Source: Desulfobacula sp.
GTDB taxonomy: Bacteria; Desulfobacterota; Desulfobacteria; Desulfobacterales; Desulfobacteraceae
NCBI RefSeq assembly: GCF_030145145.1
Contig: NZ_JAQYWD010000027.1
Coordinates: 1-64,000, forward strand
DNA length: 64,000 bases
Direction of reading: 5' to 3'
Within the stretch, counting starts at the first letter, position 1. Every line of letters begins with the position of its first letter. The position numbers and the translations under genes are program-made. The notes below the pieces were generated by a model. It did not search any database. It had not been told where the DNA came from and was given only the letters and a program-made list of their open reading frames with translations. Below are positions 1 to 9,247 of this stretch, one piece after another.

Positions 1-104
1 TGGAGTTGATCAACCCCATTGCCATGGAAAAAGAGCTCCGGTTTGCCATCAGAGAAGGTGGCCGTACCGTTGGCGCCGGCGTTATCGGTGAAATTGTAGA
101 ATAA
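1..104 (+). CDS. tuf: Elongation factor Tu, 3' end only
   Basis: The reading frame enters the window at base 3 and ends with TAA at 102-104, leaving the last 33 residues. They include [17 protein letters not shown], the conserved closing strand of EF-Tu domain 3, followed by a short IGEIVE tail. EF-Tu delivers aminoacyl-tRNA to the ribosome as a GTP complex. The stop lies 20 bases before rpsJ, so tuf probably reads into the S10 operon, the usual str-S10 junction. The start and G domain are outside the window. Confidence 0.95.
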   Translation, partial: ELINPIAMEKELRFAIREGGRTVGAGVIGEIVE

Positions 105-124
105 GTTAGGACGAACGATCTATC

Positions 125-433
125 ATGTTGAAAACAAAAATAAGAATCAGGCTCAAGGCCTATGATCATAAGCTTCTTGATCAATCTTCGGTGGATATTG
201 TCGATACCGCAAGGAAAAGTGGCGCCAAAATCGTGGGGCCGGTTCCCCTTCCGACACGGATCAATAAATTTACGGTCTTGAGGTCTCCCCATGTGAATAA
301 AAAATCCCGGGAACAGTTTGAAATCAGGACCCATAAAAGAATGATGGACATTCTGGAACCCACCCAGCAGACAGTAGATGCGTTAATGAAACTGGATCTA
401 TCGCCGGGCGTGGATGTGGAAATTAAATTATAG
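125..433 (+). CDS. rpsJ: 30S ribosomal protein S10
   Basis: This 102-residue protein has the normal S10 length. The core [17 protein letters not shown] and the [20 protein letters not shown] loop, which reaches into the 30S head, are typical. S10 helps assemble the 30S head and also binds NusG/NusB in transcription antitermination. It is the first gene of the S10 block, 20 bases after tuf and 20 bases before rplC, so it is almost certainly co-transcribed with both. The ATG at 125 gives the conserved N-terminus. Confidence 0.97.
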   Translation: MLKTKIRIRLKAYDHKLLDQSSVDIVDTARKSGAKIVGPVPLPTRINKFTVLRSPHVNKKSREQFEIRTHKRMMDILEPTQQTVDALMKLDLSPGVDVEIKL

Positions 434-453
434 GCCAATAACAGGAACCAATT

Positions 454-1074
454 ATGAGTGCATTACTTGGAAAAAAAATCGGAATGACCAATGTGTTTTC
501 CGCAGATGGAAAGCTTGTTCCTGTTACTGTTGTGCAGGTCGGACCATGCGTTGTTACCCAGGTTAAAACAAAAGAATCTGATGGGTATAATGCCCTGCAG
601 CTTGGATTTGATGAACGACCGGTGGGAAAATTGAACAAACCCATTGCAGGACATTTAAAAAAATCCACGGAAAAAGGATTTCGAGTTTTAAGAGAATTTA
701 GAACCGATGATGCCCAAACGGTTGAAGCCGGCACCACCCTGGAAATCAATATGTTTTCCATTGGAGACAAGGTGAATGTTTCCGGGATTTCCAAAGGTCG
801 AGGGTTTCAGGGAACGATTAAACGGCACGGATTTAGCCGTGGACCAGAGACACATGGGTCCAGGAATCATAGAAAACCCGGATCTATCGGTAACAGCGCC
901 TGGCCGGGAAAAGTGTTTAAAGGCAAAAAACTTCCGGGTCACATGGGCACCAATAGAGAAACAGTAAAGAATCTTACCATTGTGGATATTCGACACGATG
1001 ACAATCTTCTGTTGATCAAAGGTCCGGTACCGGGGTTTAAAACAGGCATATTGGAAGTTAAAAAAACTGATTAA
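454..1074 (+). CDS. rplC: 50S ribosomal protein L3
   Basis: This 206-residue protein starts [15 protein letters not shown], the classic L3 opening. It carries the glycine-rich central extension ([22 protein letters not shown]) that reaches towards the peptidyl-transferase centre. L3 binds 23S rRNA early in 50S assembly. It follows rpsJ closely. The gap to rplD downstream is unusually wide for this operon (106 bases) and contains a possible hairpin, described separately. Confidence 0.97.
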   Translation: MSALLGKKIGMTNVFSADGKLVPVTVVQVGPCVVTQVKTKESDGYNALQLGFDERPVGKLNKPIAGHLKKSTEKGFRVLREFRTDDAQTVEAGTTLEINMFSIGDKVNVSGISKGRGFQGTIKRHGFSRGPETHGSRNHRKPGSIGNSAWPGKVFKGKKLPGHMGTNRETVKNLTIVDIRHDDNLLLIKGPVPGFKTGILEVKKTD

Positions 1075-1118
1075 TCAATTTGTTTCGTAAAATCAGTTCC
1101 AGTTAAGATTAAAATGCG

Positions 1119-1156
1119 GCTATGGGTATTGCACGGATTTCGCAGTGATGCATAGC
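1119..1156 (+). promoter_or_regulatory. Possible RNA hairpin in the rplC-rplD leader
   Basis: GCTATG at 1119-1124 can pair with CATAGC at 1151-1156, and after an internal loop ATTGC can pair with GCAGT, enclosing a 9-base apical loop. The element sits in the one long gap of the S10 block, 25 bases before the L4 start. There is no U-tract, so it does not look like an intrinsic terminator. In enterobacteria L4 represses its own operon through an mRNA leader, although that leader lies upstream of S10. A similar role here is only a guess. Confidence 0.3.
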
Positions 1157-1180
1157 TGATCAAAATTTATGAGGAAGAAT

Positions 1181-1801
1181 ATGGCTACTGTAGATGTATT
1201 AAACAGTGCAGGTGAAAAAGTGTCTGAAACTCATCTCTCGGATGAGATTTTCAAGACCCCCATCAATACTAGCGTTCTTCACCAGGTCGTTCGGTCCCAG
1301 CTCGTTGCAAAACGGGAAGGGACTGCTGCGTGTAAGACCCGTGGGATGGTGAAAGGGAGTACTAAAAAGCTATTCAGGCAGAAAGGAACCGGCAATGCCC
1401 GGGCCGGTAGTGTAAAATCGCCTTTGAGAAAAGGCGGAGGGGTTATATTTGGACCATCCCAAAGATCTTATGCGATAAAAGTGCCGAAAAAAGTAAAAAA
1501 ACTGGCACTTAAAATGGCATTAAGTTCTAAAGTGGAAGACAACACTATTTATGTGATTGACGATTTCAATCTTGAAGACATCAAGACCCAGGCACTTGTC
1601 AAAGTCCTCAAAACACTATCGCTTTCAGATCTGTTGATCGTTTCTGATGCAGAAGACACAAATTTATTGCTGTCTTCCAGAAATGTTTCAGATATAAAGG
1701 TCATAAAAACGGAAGGCCTGAATGTGTATGATATTTTAAAGTTTAAGAACCTTCTTCTTGTGGAATCAACCATTAAAAATATCGAGGGGAGGTTGAGTTA
1801 A
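1181..1801 (+). CDS. rplD: 50S ribosomal protein L4
   Basis: L4 binds 23S rRNA and lines part of the exit tunnel. The basic loop is clear: [19 protein letters not shown], then [13 protein letters not shown]. The ATG at 1181 (MATVDVLNS) is preferred to the in-frame ATG at 1169 because GAGGAAG at 1171-1177 is a good ribosome-binding site for 1181. The product is then 206 residues, normal for the family. The stop is one base before the rplW start, indicating translational coupling. Confidence 0.96.
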   Translation: MATVDVLNSAGEKVSETHLSDEIFKTPINTSVLHQVVRSQLVAKREGTAACKTRGMVKGSTKKLFRQKGTGNARAGSVKSPLRKGGGVIFGPSQRSYAIKVPKKVKKLALKMALSSKVEDNTIYVIDDFNLEDIKTQALVKVLKTLSLSDLLIVSDAEDTNLLLSSRNVSDIKVIKTEGLNVYDILKFKNLLLVESTIKNIEGRLS

Positions 1802-1802
1802 T

Positions 1803-2090
1803 ATGAAACACTATGACATTATTCGCGGCCCTGTGGTGACCGAAAAAACAACCCTTCAAAAAGAATTGAATAACCAGGTGACGCTTAAAGTGGACCGAAG
1901 CGCCAACCGGGTTGAAATCAAAGATGCTGTTGAGAAGAGTTTTAATACCCGCGTAAAGCAGGTCAGAACGCTTCAGGTAAAAGGAAAAGTAAAACAGCGG
2001 GGTAGAATCCTTGGCAAGAAAAAAGATTGGAAAAAAGCGATAGTGACCCTGATGCCAGGACAACGAATTGATTTTTTTGAAGGTGTTTAA
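1803..2090 (+). CDS. rplW: 50S ribosomal protein L23
   Basis: The product is 95 residues beginning [18 protein letters not shown], with the TEK motif of bacterial L23 and the usual C-terminal [13 protein letters not shown] segment. L23 sits at the tunnel exit and is the docking point for trigger factor and signal recognition particle. The gene starts one base after the rplD stop and ends 12 bases before rplB. Confidence 0.97.
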   Translation: MKHYDIIRGPVVTEKTTLQKELNNQVTLKVDRSANRVEIKDAVEKSFNTRVKQVRTLQVKGKVKQRGRILGKKKDWKKAIVTLMPGQRIDFFEGV

Positions 2091-2102
2091 AGAGGTATAT
2101 AT

Positions 2103-2936
2103 ATGTCAATAATAATTAAGACAAAACCGACATCTCCCGGACGACGTTCTCAGGAATACCTTTCTTTTGATGAAATTACCAAAACCAAGCCTGAAAGACG
2201 ACTGACTAAGAATGTAAACAAACATGCAGGTCGAAATTCCTACGGAAGAATTACGGCCAGGCACAGAGGTGGCGGGGCAAAAAAGAAGTATCGTATTATC
2301 GATTTTAAACGAGATAAAGATGGTATCCCGGCCAAGGTATCGGCCATTGAATATGACCCGAACCGTAGTGCGCGAATCGCCCTTTTAGTGTATGCAGATG
2401 GTGAAAAAAGATATATTCTTGCGCCGTTGGAAGTCACTGTGGGGGATATTCTTGAAACCGGACCGGAAGCGGATATAAAACCGGGTAACTGCATGCCATT
2501 AGAAAATATTCCCACGGGTACCCGAATTCACAACATTGAATTAAAACCCAACAAAGGCGGCCAGATTGTCAGGAGTGCCGGTGCCTATGCGCGATTGATG
2601 GCAAAAGAAAGCAGCTATGCCCAGGTGCTACTGCCGTCGGGTGAGGTGAGGATGATTCACGTCAAATGCAAAGCCACGGTGGGCAGAGTGGGCAACGAGA
2701 AGCATGGGGACGTTAAAATCGGTAAAGCCGGGCGGTCCAGATGGATGGGGATCCGACCTTCTGTTCGAGGGGTCGCCATGAACCCGGTTGATCATCCCAT
2801 GGGCGGTGGCGAAGGCAGGTCTTCTGGTGGTCGACAACCATGTACCCCCTGGGGCGTGCCGACAAAAGGGAAGCGTACCAGAAGGAATGCCAGAACAGAT
2901 CAGTTTATTGTTAAAAGAAGAGCTAAGAGAAAATAA
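2103..2936 (+). CDS. rplB: 50S ribosomal protein L2
   Basis: This 277-residue protein has the normal L2 length. It shows the RNA-binding stretch [17 protein letters not shown] near residue 55 and the conserved C-terminal [18 protein letters not shown] containing the histidine implicated in peptidyl-transferase function. L2 joins the subunits and is one of the most conserved 50S proteins. It lies in unbroken order between L23 and S19. Confidence 0.98.
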   Translation: MSIIIKTKPTSPGRRSQEYLSFDEITKTKPERRLTKNVNKHAGRNSYGRITARHRGGGAKKKYRIIDFKRDKDGIPAKVSAIEYDPNRSARIALLVYADGEKRYILAPLEVTVGDILETGPEADIKPGNCMPLENIPTGTRIHNIELKPNKGGQIVRSAGAYARLMAKESSYAQVLLPSGEVRMIHVKCKATVGRVGNEKHGDVKIGKAGRSRWMGIRPSVRGVAMNPVDHPMGGGEGRSSGGRQPCTPWGVPTKGKRTRRNARTDQFIVKRRAKRK

Positions 2937-2950
2937 ATAGGGGATAAATT

Positions 2951-3226
2951 ATGCCAAGATCATTGAAAAAAGGACCCTACATTGCACCACAGTTGTTAAA
3001 AAAAGTGCTGGCAGCAGGGACCTCCTCACGCAACAAAGTTATCAAGACCTGGTCTCGTAGATCCACTATATTCCCGGAAATGGTCGGTGTCACATTTGCT
3101 GTACACAACGGTAAAAAATTTATACCGGTCTTTGTTTCAGAAAATATGGTCGGTCATAAACTGGGTGAGTTTTCACCTACACGGACATTTTGGGGTCATG
3201 CGGGAGATAAAAAATCCAAGAGATGA
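2951..3226 (+). CDS. rpsS: 30S ribosomal protein S19
   Basis: The product is 91 residues starting [18 protein letters not shown], with [15 protein letters not shown] and a [13 protein letters not shown] end, all hallmark S19 sequence. S19 sits in the 30S head and forms a complex with S13. The order L2-S19-L22 is standard. Confidence 0.98.
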   Translation: MPRSLKKGPYIAPQLLKKVLAAGTSSRNKVIKTWSRRSTIFPEMVGVTFAVHNGKKFIPVFVSENMVGHKLGEFSPTRTFWGHAGDKKSKR

Positions 3227-3253
3227 TCTCTTGTTTGATTAAAGGATATTGAT

Positions 3254-3592
3254 ATGGAAGTTAAAGCAACTACAAGGTATACAAGAATTTCACCTTTTAA
3301 ACTCAGGTTGCCCATTGTTGAAGTAAAAGGGAAAAATGCCGGACAGGCACTGACCATTTTAAAGTTTATGCCCCTCAAAGCCGCAGGAATTATATATAAA
3401 ACTTTGCAGTCAGCCGTCGCAAATGCCGAGCACAATAATGAACTGGATGTGGATACACTGGTGGTCAAAAATATTTTTGTTGATTCTGGTCCGACCATGA
3501 AACGGTTCAGACCGAGAGCCAGAGGACGGGCAGCCAGAATTTTAAAACGAAGCAGTCATTTAACTGTCATTGTCGAAGCAATGGACAAATAG
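3254..3592 (+). CDS. rplV: 50S ribosomal protein L22
   Basis: This 112-residue protein has the L22 beta-hairpin region that lines the exit tunnel and a C-terminal [21 protein letters not shown] motif, the family signature. L22 interacts with all 23S domains and its hairpin is a macrolide-resistance site; nothing unusual is visible there. The start at 3254 gives [16 protein letters not shown]. Confidence 0.97.
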   Translation: MEVKATTRYTRISPFKLRLPIVEVKGKNAGQALTILKFMPLKAAGIIYKTLQSAVANAEHNNELDVDTLVVKNIFVDSGPTMKRFRPRARGRAARILKRSSHLTVIVEAMDK

Positions 3593-3604
3593 GAGGAATA
3601 TAGC

Positions 3605-4255
3605 TTGGGCCAGAAAGTACATCCTACCAGTTTAAGATTAGGCATTATCAGGACTTGGGATTCCCGATGGTATGCGGACAAAGATTATGCCTCTTTTGTT
3701 GAAGAAGATTTCAAAGTCCGAAAATTTTTGAAAAAGAAACTCTATCACGCCGGAATCTCTAAAATTGAAATCGAACGGTTTTCAAAGCAAATTCGACTAA
3801 GGGTCTTTGCCGCTAGACCCGGTATTATTATCGGGAAAAAAGGTTCAGAGATAGCACTTCTCAAATTAGAACTTGAACGAATGCTCAAGCCTTCGGTGCT
3901 CATTGATATTCAGGAAGTCAGACGTCCTGAAATTGATGCCCAGCTGGTGGCGGAGAATATCGCTCTCCAGCTGGAGAGACGAATTGCCTTTAGACGAGCC
4001 ATGAAACGAAGTGTATCCTCTGCCATGCGGTTCGGTGCAAAGGGAATTAAAATTATCTGCGCCGGACGACTTGGCGGTGCTGAAATGGCAAGGACCGAGT
4101 GGTACAAAGAAGGCCGTATTCCACTTCACACCTTACGGGCGGATATTGATTACGGGTTTATTGAAGCAAAAACAACGTATGGGCTCATTGGAATTAAGAC
4201 CTTTGTTTTCAAAGGTGAAGTATTAAGTCCTGGTGAACAAGCCTTGGTAAAATAA
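3605..4255 (+). CDS. rpsC: 30S ribosomal protein S3, TTG start
   Basis: The product is 216 residues beginning [22 protein letters not shown]. The KH-type RNA-binding core ([13 protein letters not shown]) lies around residues 70-80 and the C-terminal S3 domain has the [17 protein letters not shown] helicase-type motif. S3 lines the mRNA entry channel. The start codon is TTG, preceded by a strong AGGAGGA site at 3592-3598. It is one of five small-subunit genes in this cluster that use TTG. Confidence 0.97.
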   Translation: MGQKVHPTSLRLGIIRTWDSRWYADKDYASFVEEDFKVRKFLKKKLYHAGISKIEIERFSKQIRLRVFAARPGIIIGKKGSEIALLKLELERMLKPSVLIDIQEVRRPEIDAQLVAENIALQLERRIAFRRAMKRSVSSAMRFGAKGIKIICAGRLGGAEMARTEWYKEGRIPLHTLRADIDYGFIEAKTTYGLIGIKTFVFKGEVLSPGEQALVK

Positions 4256-4277
4256 AGGTGATTAGGAGAGATCAAAC

Positions 4278-4688
4278 ATGCTTAGTCCAAAAAATGTAAA
4301 ATTTCGTAAACAGTTCCGTGGCAGAACAAAAGGTTCACCAGACAAAGGCAATACGCTCAGCTTTGGTGACTTCGGTCTCCAGGCAACTGAATGCGGATAT
4401 GTGAATGCAAGACAGATCGAAGCGGCAAGGGTGGCCTTAACCCGTCATGCAAAAAGAGCCGGTAAAAGCTGGATTCGTTTTTTTCCGGATCATCCGGTGA
4501 CAAAAAAACCGGCTGAAGTACGAATGGGTAAAGGAAAAGGCGCCACGGATGCCTGGGTGGCCAGAGTCAAACCGGGTAGAATTCTTTATGAAATGGAAGG
4601 TATCCCAAGGGACGTTGCCGTAGAAGCCATGAAACTGGCTGCCAGAAAACTTTCCGTGAAAACGCGTTTTGTGGAAAGGAGCAGGTAA
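4278..4688 (+). CDS. rplP: 50S ribosomal protein L16
   Basis: This is a 136-residue L16 starting [19 protein letters not shown]. It contains [20 protein letters not shown] and the [18 protein letters not shown] motif near the A-site tRNA elbow. It is needed for late 50S assembly. One base separates its stop from the rpmC start. Confidence 0.97.
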   Translation: MLSPKNVKFRKQFRGRTKGSPDKGNTLSFGDFGLQATECGYVNARQIEAARVALTRHAKRAGKSWIRFFPDHPVTKKPAEVRMGKGKGATDAWVARVKPGRILYEMEGIPRDVAVEAMKLAARKLSVKTRFVERSR

Positions 4689-4689
4689 A

Positions 4690-4887
4690 ATGAAAGCTAG
4701 TGAAATAAGAGAATTGGAGGCAGACAAGATCAAAGATAAGCTGGCAGAATTGAAAAAGCAGCTGTTTAATCTGCGGTTTCAGAACGATGTCGGTCAGCTT
4801 GAAAATACTGCGACCCTTTCAAATGTCAAAAAGGATATTGCAAGGCTTTATACCATATCCAAGGAAATGAATGTAAACATTAGCTAA
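4690..4887 (+). CDS. rpmC: 50S ribosomal protein L29
   Basis: The chosen ATG at 4690 gives a 65-residue protein, [18 protein letters not shown], of the usual L29 length. A longer frame from 4669 would overlap L16 and add a non-conserved leader. The rest is the expected two-helix coil with [16 protein letters not shown]29 contacts L23 at the tunnel exit. Confidence 0.95.
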   Translation: MKASEIRELEADKIKDKLAELKKQLFNLRFQNDVGQLENTATLSNVKKDIARLYTISKEMNVNIS

Positions 4888-4904
4888 TTGGCGAAGATAC
4901 AATT

Positions 4905-5165
4905 ATGGAAAATATTCGAAAAAATAAAAAACAGCTGATCGGTCTTATCGTATCAGACAAAATGGATAAATCTGTTGTGGTTCAGGTCGAAAGATTTGTT
5001 CAGCACAATGTTTATAAAAAATTCATGAAACAGTATAAAAAATACCACGCACATGATGAGATGAATGAATGCAGGATCGGTGATACGGTTAAAATCATCG
5101 AAACCAGACCTTTGAGCAAGCTGAAACGTTTCAGAATCAGTGAAATCGTCAAAAAAGCTGTTTGA
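4905..5165 (+). CDS. rpsQ: 30S ribosomal protein S17
   Basis: An 86-residue OB-fold protein. [19 protein letters not shown] and the [20 protein letters not shown] motif identify S17, a primary 16S rRNA binder that nucleates assembly of the 30S body. It lies between L29 and L14 as expected. Confidence 0.96.
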   Translation: MENIRKNKKQLIGLIVSDKMDKSVVVQVERFVQHNVYKKFMKQYKKYHAHDEMNECRIGDTVKIIETRPLSKLKRFRISEIVKKAV

Positions 5166-5181
5166 TTAAGGGAGTTGAAAA

Positions 5182-5550
5182 ATGATTCAGAGTGAGAGCA
5201 GATTAACTGTGGCAGACAACTCCGGTGCAAAGGAACTTTACTGTATAAAGGTATTGGGGGGATCTAAAAGACGATATGCCGGTATTGGTGACATTATCGT
5301 TTGTTCCGTCAAGGAAGCCATCCCCAATGCAAAAGTAAGCAAAGGTGACGTTGTGCAGGCAGTGATTGTCAGAACCAAAAAGGAAATATCCAGACCTGAT
5401 GGCTCAATGATCCGGTTTGATGATAATTCAGCCGTTATTTTGACAAAATCAAACGAACCGGTTGGAACGCGTATCTTTGGTCCGGTAGCAAGAGAGTTAA
5501 GGGCAAAAAGATTTATGAAAATTGTCTCTCTGGCTCCTGATGTGCTTTAA
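5182..5550 (+). CDS. rplN: 50S ribosomal protein L14
   Basis: The product is 122 residues starting [19 protein letters not shown]. The [18 protein letters not shown] strand and the [16 protein letters not shown] end are invariant L14 features. L14 forms an intersubunit bridge with 16S rRNA and is the docking site of the silencing factor RsfS. GGGAGTTG before the start is a good ribosome-binding site. Confidence 0.98.
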   Translation: MIQSESRLTVADNSGAKELYCIKVLGGSKRRYAGIGDIIVCSVKEAIPNAKVSKGDVVQAVIVRTKKEISRPDGSMIRFDDNSAVILTKSNEPVGTRIFGPVARELRAKRFMKIVSLAPDVL

Positions 5551-5576
5551 GGATCAGGTTAATGGAGAAAAAATAG

Positions 5577-5906
5577 ATGGAAACCATGAAAACAAGACTT
5601 AAAAAAGATGATAAGGTTAAAGTGCTCACCGGCAAAGATAAAGGTAAAATCGGGAAAGTACTGAAAATTGTGAAAAAAACCAACCGTGTCATTGTAGAAA
5701 ATATTAATGTCGTTAAAGTTCATCAGAGACCAACCCAGGCAAACCCCCAGGGGGGAATCGTTGAAAAAACCATGCCGATTCAGATTTCCAATCTTATGGT
5801 AATGTGCAACGCATGTGTGAAACCAACCAGAATTGGAATGAAACAGTTAGAAGATGGAAAACGGGTCAGAATCTGCAAAAAATGCAATCAGCAGATAGAT
5901 GCTTGA
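5577..5906 (+). CDS. rplX: 50S ribosomal protein L24 with zinc-type C-terminus
   Basis: This 109-residue L24 has the KOW motif ([19 protein letters not shown]) near its start. L24 initiates 50S assembly. The C-terminal half holds two CxxC pairs, CNAC and CKKC, consistent with a zinc-ribbon form of L24. An internal ATG at 5586 (MKTRLKKDD) is an alternative start, but the GGAG site at 5563-5566 is better spaced for 5577. Confidence 0.95.
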   Translation: METMKTRLKKDDKVKVLTGKDKGKIGKVLKIVKKTNRVIVENINVVKVHQRPTQANPQGGIVEKTMPIQISNLMVMCNACVKPTRIGMKQLEDGKRVRICKKCNQQIDA

Positions 5907-5927
5907 GACCAAAGGCGGAGATAATAC

Positions 5928-6467
5928 ATGTCAACTCTTAAGGAAAAATACACTAACGAGATTATTCCCAAACTCATCGAGACCTTTAATTATACCAACA
6001 AATTTCAGGTGCCGAAGTTAGAGAAAATCGTGTTAAACATGGGACTGGGAGAAGCGGTCAGAAATCCAAAGATCGTTGATTCAGCAGCCTCAGAACTGGC
6101 GTTGATCGCTGGTCAGAAAGCGATAATTACAAGAGCAAAAAAACCGATTGCAAATTTTAAGCTTCGGGCAGACCTGCCCATCGGGTGCAAGGTTACCTTG
6201 CGGCGTGAAAAAATGTTCGATTTCTTCAACCGACTTGTGAATATTGCTTTACCACGTGTCAGGGACTTTCGGGGAATCTCTGGAAAAGCGTTTGATGGCA
6301 GGGGCAATTACAGCCTGGGCATCACAGAACACATTATCTTCCCTGAAATTGACTATGATAAGACCGACAGTATCAAAGGTCTGAATATTACAATCGTAAC
6401 GACAGCTAAAACTAATGAGGAAGGCAAGGCGCTTCTGAAGTTTTTTGGGATGCCTTTCAAAAATTAA
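5928..6467 (+). CDS. rplE: 50S ribosomal protein L5
   Basis: This 179-residue protein is normal for L5. It contains [38 protein letters not shown] and the IFPEIDYDK motif. L5 binds 5S rRNA with L18 and contacts P-site tRNA. It sits between L24 and S14 and is followed after 19 bases by the TTG-started rpsN. Confidence 0.98.
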   Translation: MSTLKEKYTNEIIPKLIETFNYTNKFQVPKLEKIVLNMGLGEAVRNPKIVDSAASELALIAGQKAIITRAKKPIANFKLRADLPIGCKVTLRREKMFDFFNRLVNIALPRVRDFRGISGKAFDGRGNYSLGITEHIIFPEIDYDKTDSIKGLNITIVTTAKTNEEGKALLKFFGMPFKN

Positions 6468-6486
6468 GGATCTTAAGGAGGAAAGC

Positions 6487-6672
6487 TTGGCAAAAAAATC
6501 TTTAATCGTAAAGGCGCAAAGAAAACCAAAGTTTTCAGTACGTGCATACAACCGGTGCCCTTTATGCGGAAGACCAAGAGGATTTATTAGAAAAGCTGGT
6601 ATTTGCAGAATTTGTTTTCGGAAGCTTGCATCACAGGGCGAGCTGCCAGGCGTTACCAAATCAAGCTGGTAA
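6487..6672 (+). CDS. rpsN: 30S ribosomal protein S14, short zinc type, TTG start
   Basis: The product is 61 residues, the short zinc-binding form of S14, not the roughly 100-residue zinc-free form. It has two CxxC pairs, CPLC and CRIC, and the family end [18 protein letters not shown]. The start is TTG at 6487 with AAGGAGG at 6475-6481. A longer in-frame ATG at 6445 would run back into rplE and is not favoured. S14 sits in the 30S head beside S3 and S10. Confidence 0.95.
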   Translation: MAKKSLIVKAQRKPKFSVRAYNRCPLCGRPRGFIRKAGICRICFRKLASQGELPGVTKSSW

Positions 6673-6725
6673 TCAGCAAATTTATAAAATAAAATTAATA
6701 TCAGCCGATTTTAAGGAGAGGTATA

Positions 6726-7124
6726 ATGGCAATTAGTGATCCAATCGCAGACATGCTCACGATCATAAGAAATGGTGGTAAAGTAGGGTTTGCTAAAGTG
6801 GATATCCCCGGATCAAAAATTAAATTGGAAATGGTGCGGGTGCTGAAAGATCAAGGATATATTAAGAATTACAAATTCCTTGAGGATGAAACACAAGGGG
6901 TGTTGCGGGTTTATCTAAAATATTCATCCGAAGGTGAGCATACCATCTTTGGTATTGTTCGGGTGAGTAAACCCTCCTGCAGGGTTTACAGTAAATCAAA
7001 ACAAATTAAGCCGGTTTTAAATGGCCTGGGCATATCAATTGTTTCAACTTCCAAAGGGTTGATGACGGACAAACAGGCCAGAGAGGCGAATGTCGGCGGT
7101 GAAATTCTTTGTAACGTATGGTAG
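6726..7124 (+). CDS. rpsH: 30S ribosomal protein S8
   Basis: This 132-residue protein starts MAISDPIADMLTIIRNGGK, the S8 opening. It ends LMTDKQAREANVGGEILCNVW, matching the usual S8 C-terminus. S8 is a primary 16S rRNA binder and in E. coli represses the spc operon by binding its mRNA near L5. No matching mRNA site was identified here. Confidence 0.97.
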   Translation: MAISDPIADMLTIIRNGGKVGFAKVDIPGSKIKLEMVRVLKDQGYIKNYKFLEDETQGVLRVYLKYSSEGEHTIFGIVRVSKPSCRVYSKSKQIKPVLNGLGISIVSTSKGLMTDKQAREANVGGEILCNVW

Positions 7125-7141
7125 TTTTTTAGGAGTAAGTT

Positions 7142-7684
7142 ATGTCTAGAATAGGAAAACAGCCGATTCAGCTTCCAGATAAGGTCCAATTTTCCCTGAA
7201 GGGGGATATGGTTTCAGTCAAAGGACCCAAAGGTAATTTGGAACGTCAATTGCATCCGGCTATCGCACTTGAAATCAACAACGATGTTGTTGAAGTAAAA
7301 ACAGATACAAGCGACAGAAAAAAAGTGGCTTTGCAGGGATTGTTCAGATCCTTGATTTCGAATATGGTGACCGGTGTGACCACCGGGTATGAAAAAAAAT
7401 TGCTGCTGAACGGTATTGGGTATCGTGCAGAAGTTAATGGAAGTAATCTTATCCTCAATGTTGGCTATTCCAATCCGGTAGAATTCAACCTGCCCAAAGG
7501 AATTTCAGCCAGTGTTGAAAAAAACACCCAAATTAATCTGTCAGGCATTGATAAAGAAGTGATTGGTCAGGTGGCAGCAAACATCAGAGACATTAGACCA
7601 CCAGAGCCTTATAAAGGCAAAGGCATTATGTATGCAGACGAAAGAATTATAAGAAAAGCAGGCAAGACTGCAGGTAAAGATTAA
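7142..7684 (+). CDS. rplF: 50S ribosomal protein L6
   Basis: A 180-residue L6 starting [17 protein letters not shown]. It has two repeated alpha-beta domains and the closing signature [29 protein letters not shown]6 lies near the factor-binding (sarcin-ricin) region of the 50S. The start is 17 bases after rpsH with AGGAG in front. Confidence 0.98.
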   Translation: MSRIGKQPIQLPDKVQFSLKGDMVSVKGPKGNLERQLHPAIALEINNDVVEVKTDTSDRKKVALQGLFRSLISNMVTGVTTGYEKKLLLNGIGYRAEVNGSNLILNVGYSNPVEFNLPKGISASVEKNTQINLSGIDKEVIGQVAANIRDIRPPEPYKGKGIMYADERIIRKAGKTAGKD

Positions 7685-7704
7685 AAGGCGGGAATATAAA
7701 GATT

Positions 7705-8073
7705 ATGGCAAATACATCACCAAGGCTTGTATCAAGGCTGAAAAGAAAAAAACGAATCAGGAAAAATATTTTTGGTAATCAGGATCGCCCAAGATTGAGT
7801 GTATTCAGAAGTGCAAAACATATCTATGCCCAGATTATTGATGATACACAAAAGATTACTCTGGTATCTGCATCTACCCTTGACAAAGAATTTATTGAAA
7901 ATAAGGTAGAGGGCAAAAAGGTTGATATTGCAAAGGCAGTTGGAAGCCTTATCGGTAAGAGAGCGTTTGATAAAGGGATTACTAAAATCGTCCTTGATCG
8001 GAACGGATTTTTATATCATGGTCGCATCAAAGCGCTTTCCGACGGAGCTCGTGAAGCCGGATTGATTTTCTAA
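7705..8073 (+). CDS. rplR: 50S ribosomal protein L18
   Basis: A 122-residue L18. It contains [23 protein letters not shown], the 5S rRNA-binding segment, and the C-terminal [26 protein letters not shown] end. L18 delivers 5S rRNA to the large subunit with L5. It stands between L6 and S5 as usual. Confidence 0.98.
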   Translation: MANTSPRLVSRLKRKKRIRKNIFGNQDRPRLSVFRSAKHIYAQIIDDTQKITLVSASTLDKEFIENKVEGKKVDIAKAVGSLIGKRAFDKGITKIVLDRNGFLYHGRIKALSDGAREAGLIF

Positions 8074-8089
8074 TTAAGGAGGAACACCT

Positions 8090-8584
8090 TTGGCAAGACA
8101 GCAGATGGAAGATACTGGATTAATAGATAAAGTCGTCAGGATCAATCGCGTGGCAAAAGTAGTAAAAGGGGGTAGAAATTTTACCTTCAGCGCATTGGTT
8201 GTTGTGGGTGACGGTGAGGGCAGTGTGGGGTACGGTCTGGGAAAAGCAAAAGAAGTCCCCGAAGCCATTAAAAAAGGCATGGAAAAAGCAAAAAGAAATA
8301 TGGTCAAAATTTCTTTACTGAATGGTACTGTTCCTTTTCAGGTTGTGGGGAAAGCAGGCGCAGGCCGTGTGTTGCTTAAACCGGCGTCCCCCGGTACGGG
8401 GTTGATTGCAGGGGGTGGGATCCGTGCGGTTCTCGAAGCTGTCGGCGTGACGGATATCCTGACCAAATGTATTGGGACGCACAACACCCAGAATATTGTG
8501 AGAGCGACAATGGCAGGACTTCAGTCGCTTTGTACAAAACAAGATGTGGCAAAACGTCGGGGTCTTAGACCTGAAGATATATAA
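8090..8584 (+). CDS. rpsE: 30S ribosomal protein S5, TTG start
   Basis: This 164-residue protein has the S5 double-stranded RNA-binding N-terminal domain ([37 protein letters not shown]) and the C-terminal [22 protein letters not shown] motif. S5 contributes to decoding fidelity and mRNA unwinding. The start is TTG at 8090 with AAGGAGG at 8077-8083. Confidence 0.97.
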   Translation: MARQQMEDTGLIDKVVRINRVAKVVKGGRNFTFSALVVVGDGEGSVGYGLGKAKEVPEAIKKGMEKAKRNMVKISLLNGTVPFQVVGKAGAGRVLLKPASPGTGLIAGGGIRAVLEAVGVTDILTKCIGTHNTQNIVRATMAGLQSLCTKQDVAKRRGLRPEDI

Positions 8585-8597
8585 GAGGTTGTGAAAA

Positions 8598-8780
8598 ATG
8601 GCTGATAAAATTAGAATCACACAAATACGAAGTACGATTGGGAGACCGTCAAAACAGCGCCGGATTATTCGCTCCCTGGGGATCAGAAGAATGCATCATA
8701 CGGTGGAGCATACGATGGATCCGGTTATCCTGGGACAGGTAAAAAAAGTGTCCCACCTTTTGAAAGTAGAGGAGGTGTAA
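8598..8780 (+). CDS. rpmD: 50S ribosomal protein L30
   Basis: A 60-residue protein. ITQIRSTIGRPSKQRRIIRSLG followed by HTVEHTMDPVILGQVKKV is the complete short bacterial L30. One base separates its stop from rplO. Confidence 0.96.
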   Translation: MADKIRITQIRSTIGRPSKQRRIIRSLGIRRMHHTVEHTMDPVILGQVKKVSHLLKVEEV

Positions 8781-8781
8781 T

Positions 8782-9216
8782 ATGCAGCTTCATGATTTAA
8801 CACCGGCACCAGGGTCTAGAAAAAATCGAAAAAAAGTAGGTCGGGGTCCGGGATCAGGAATGGGGAAAACAAGTACCCGGGGTCATAAAGGACTTAAATC
8901 GAGATCCGGCGGTAGTGTAAGGCCTGGGTTTGAAGGCGGGCAAATGCCGATATACCGAAGACTTCCCAAAAGAGGATTTTTTAATATTTTTAAAACCAAT
9001 AATGCGGTTTTAAATGTGAGCGATTTGGATCGGTTTGAAGATGGCGCTACCATTGATATAGATGCCTTAAGAACTGCCGGGATGGTAAAGGGTCGTCTGG
9101 ATGGTGTTAAACTTCTGGGTCAGGGCGAAACAACAAAGAAATTTTCCTTGAAAAATATTCTTGTTTCCAAAACTGCAAAAGAAAAAATCGAATCTGCCGG
9201 TGGAACCATCGAGTAA
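8782..9216 (+). CDS. rplO: 50S ribosomal protein L15
   Basis: A 144-residue L15. The N-terminal extension (KKVGRGPGSGMGKTSTRGHKG) and GFEGGQMPIYRRLPKRGF are family signatures. L15 is a late 50S assembly protein that crosses several 23S domains. It immediately precedes secY, the conserved spc-operon order. Confidence 0.98.
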   Translation: MQLHDLTPAPGSRKNRKKVGRGPGSGMGKTSTRGHKGLKSRSGGSVRPGFEGGQMPIYRRLPKRGFFNIFKTNNAVLNVSDLDRFEDGATIDIDALRTAGMVKGRLDGVKLLGQGETTKKFSLKNILVSKTAKEKIESAGGTIE

Positions 9217-9247
9217 CACAATGAGACGTGATTTAAGGAACCAATAA

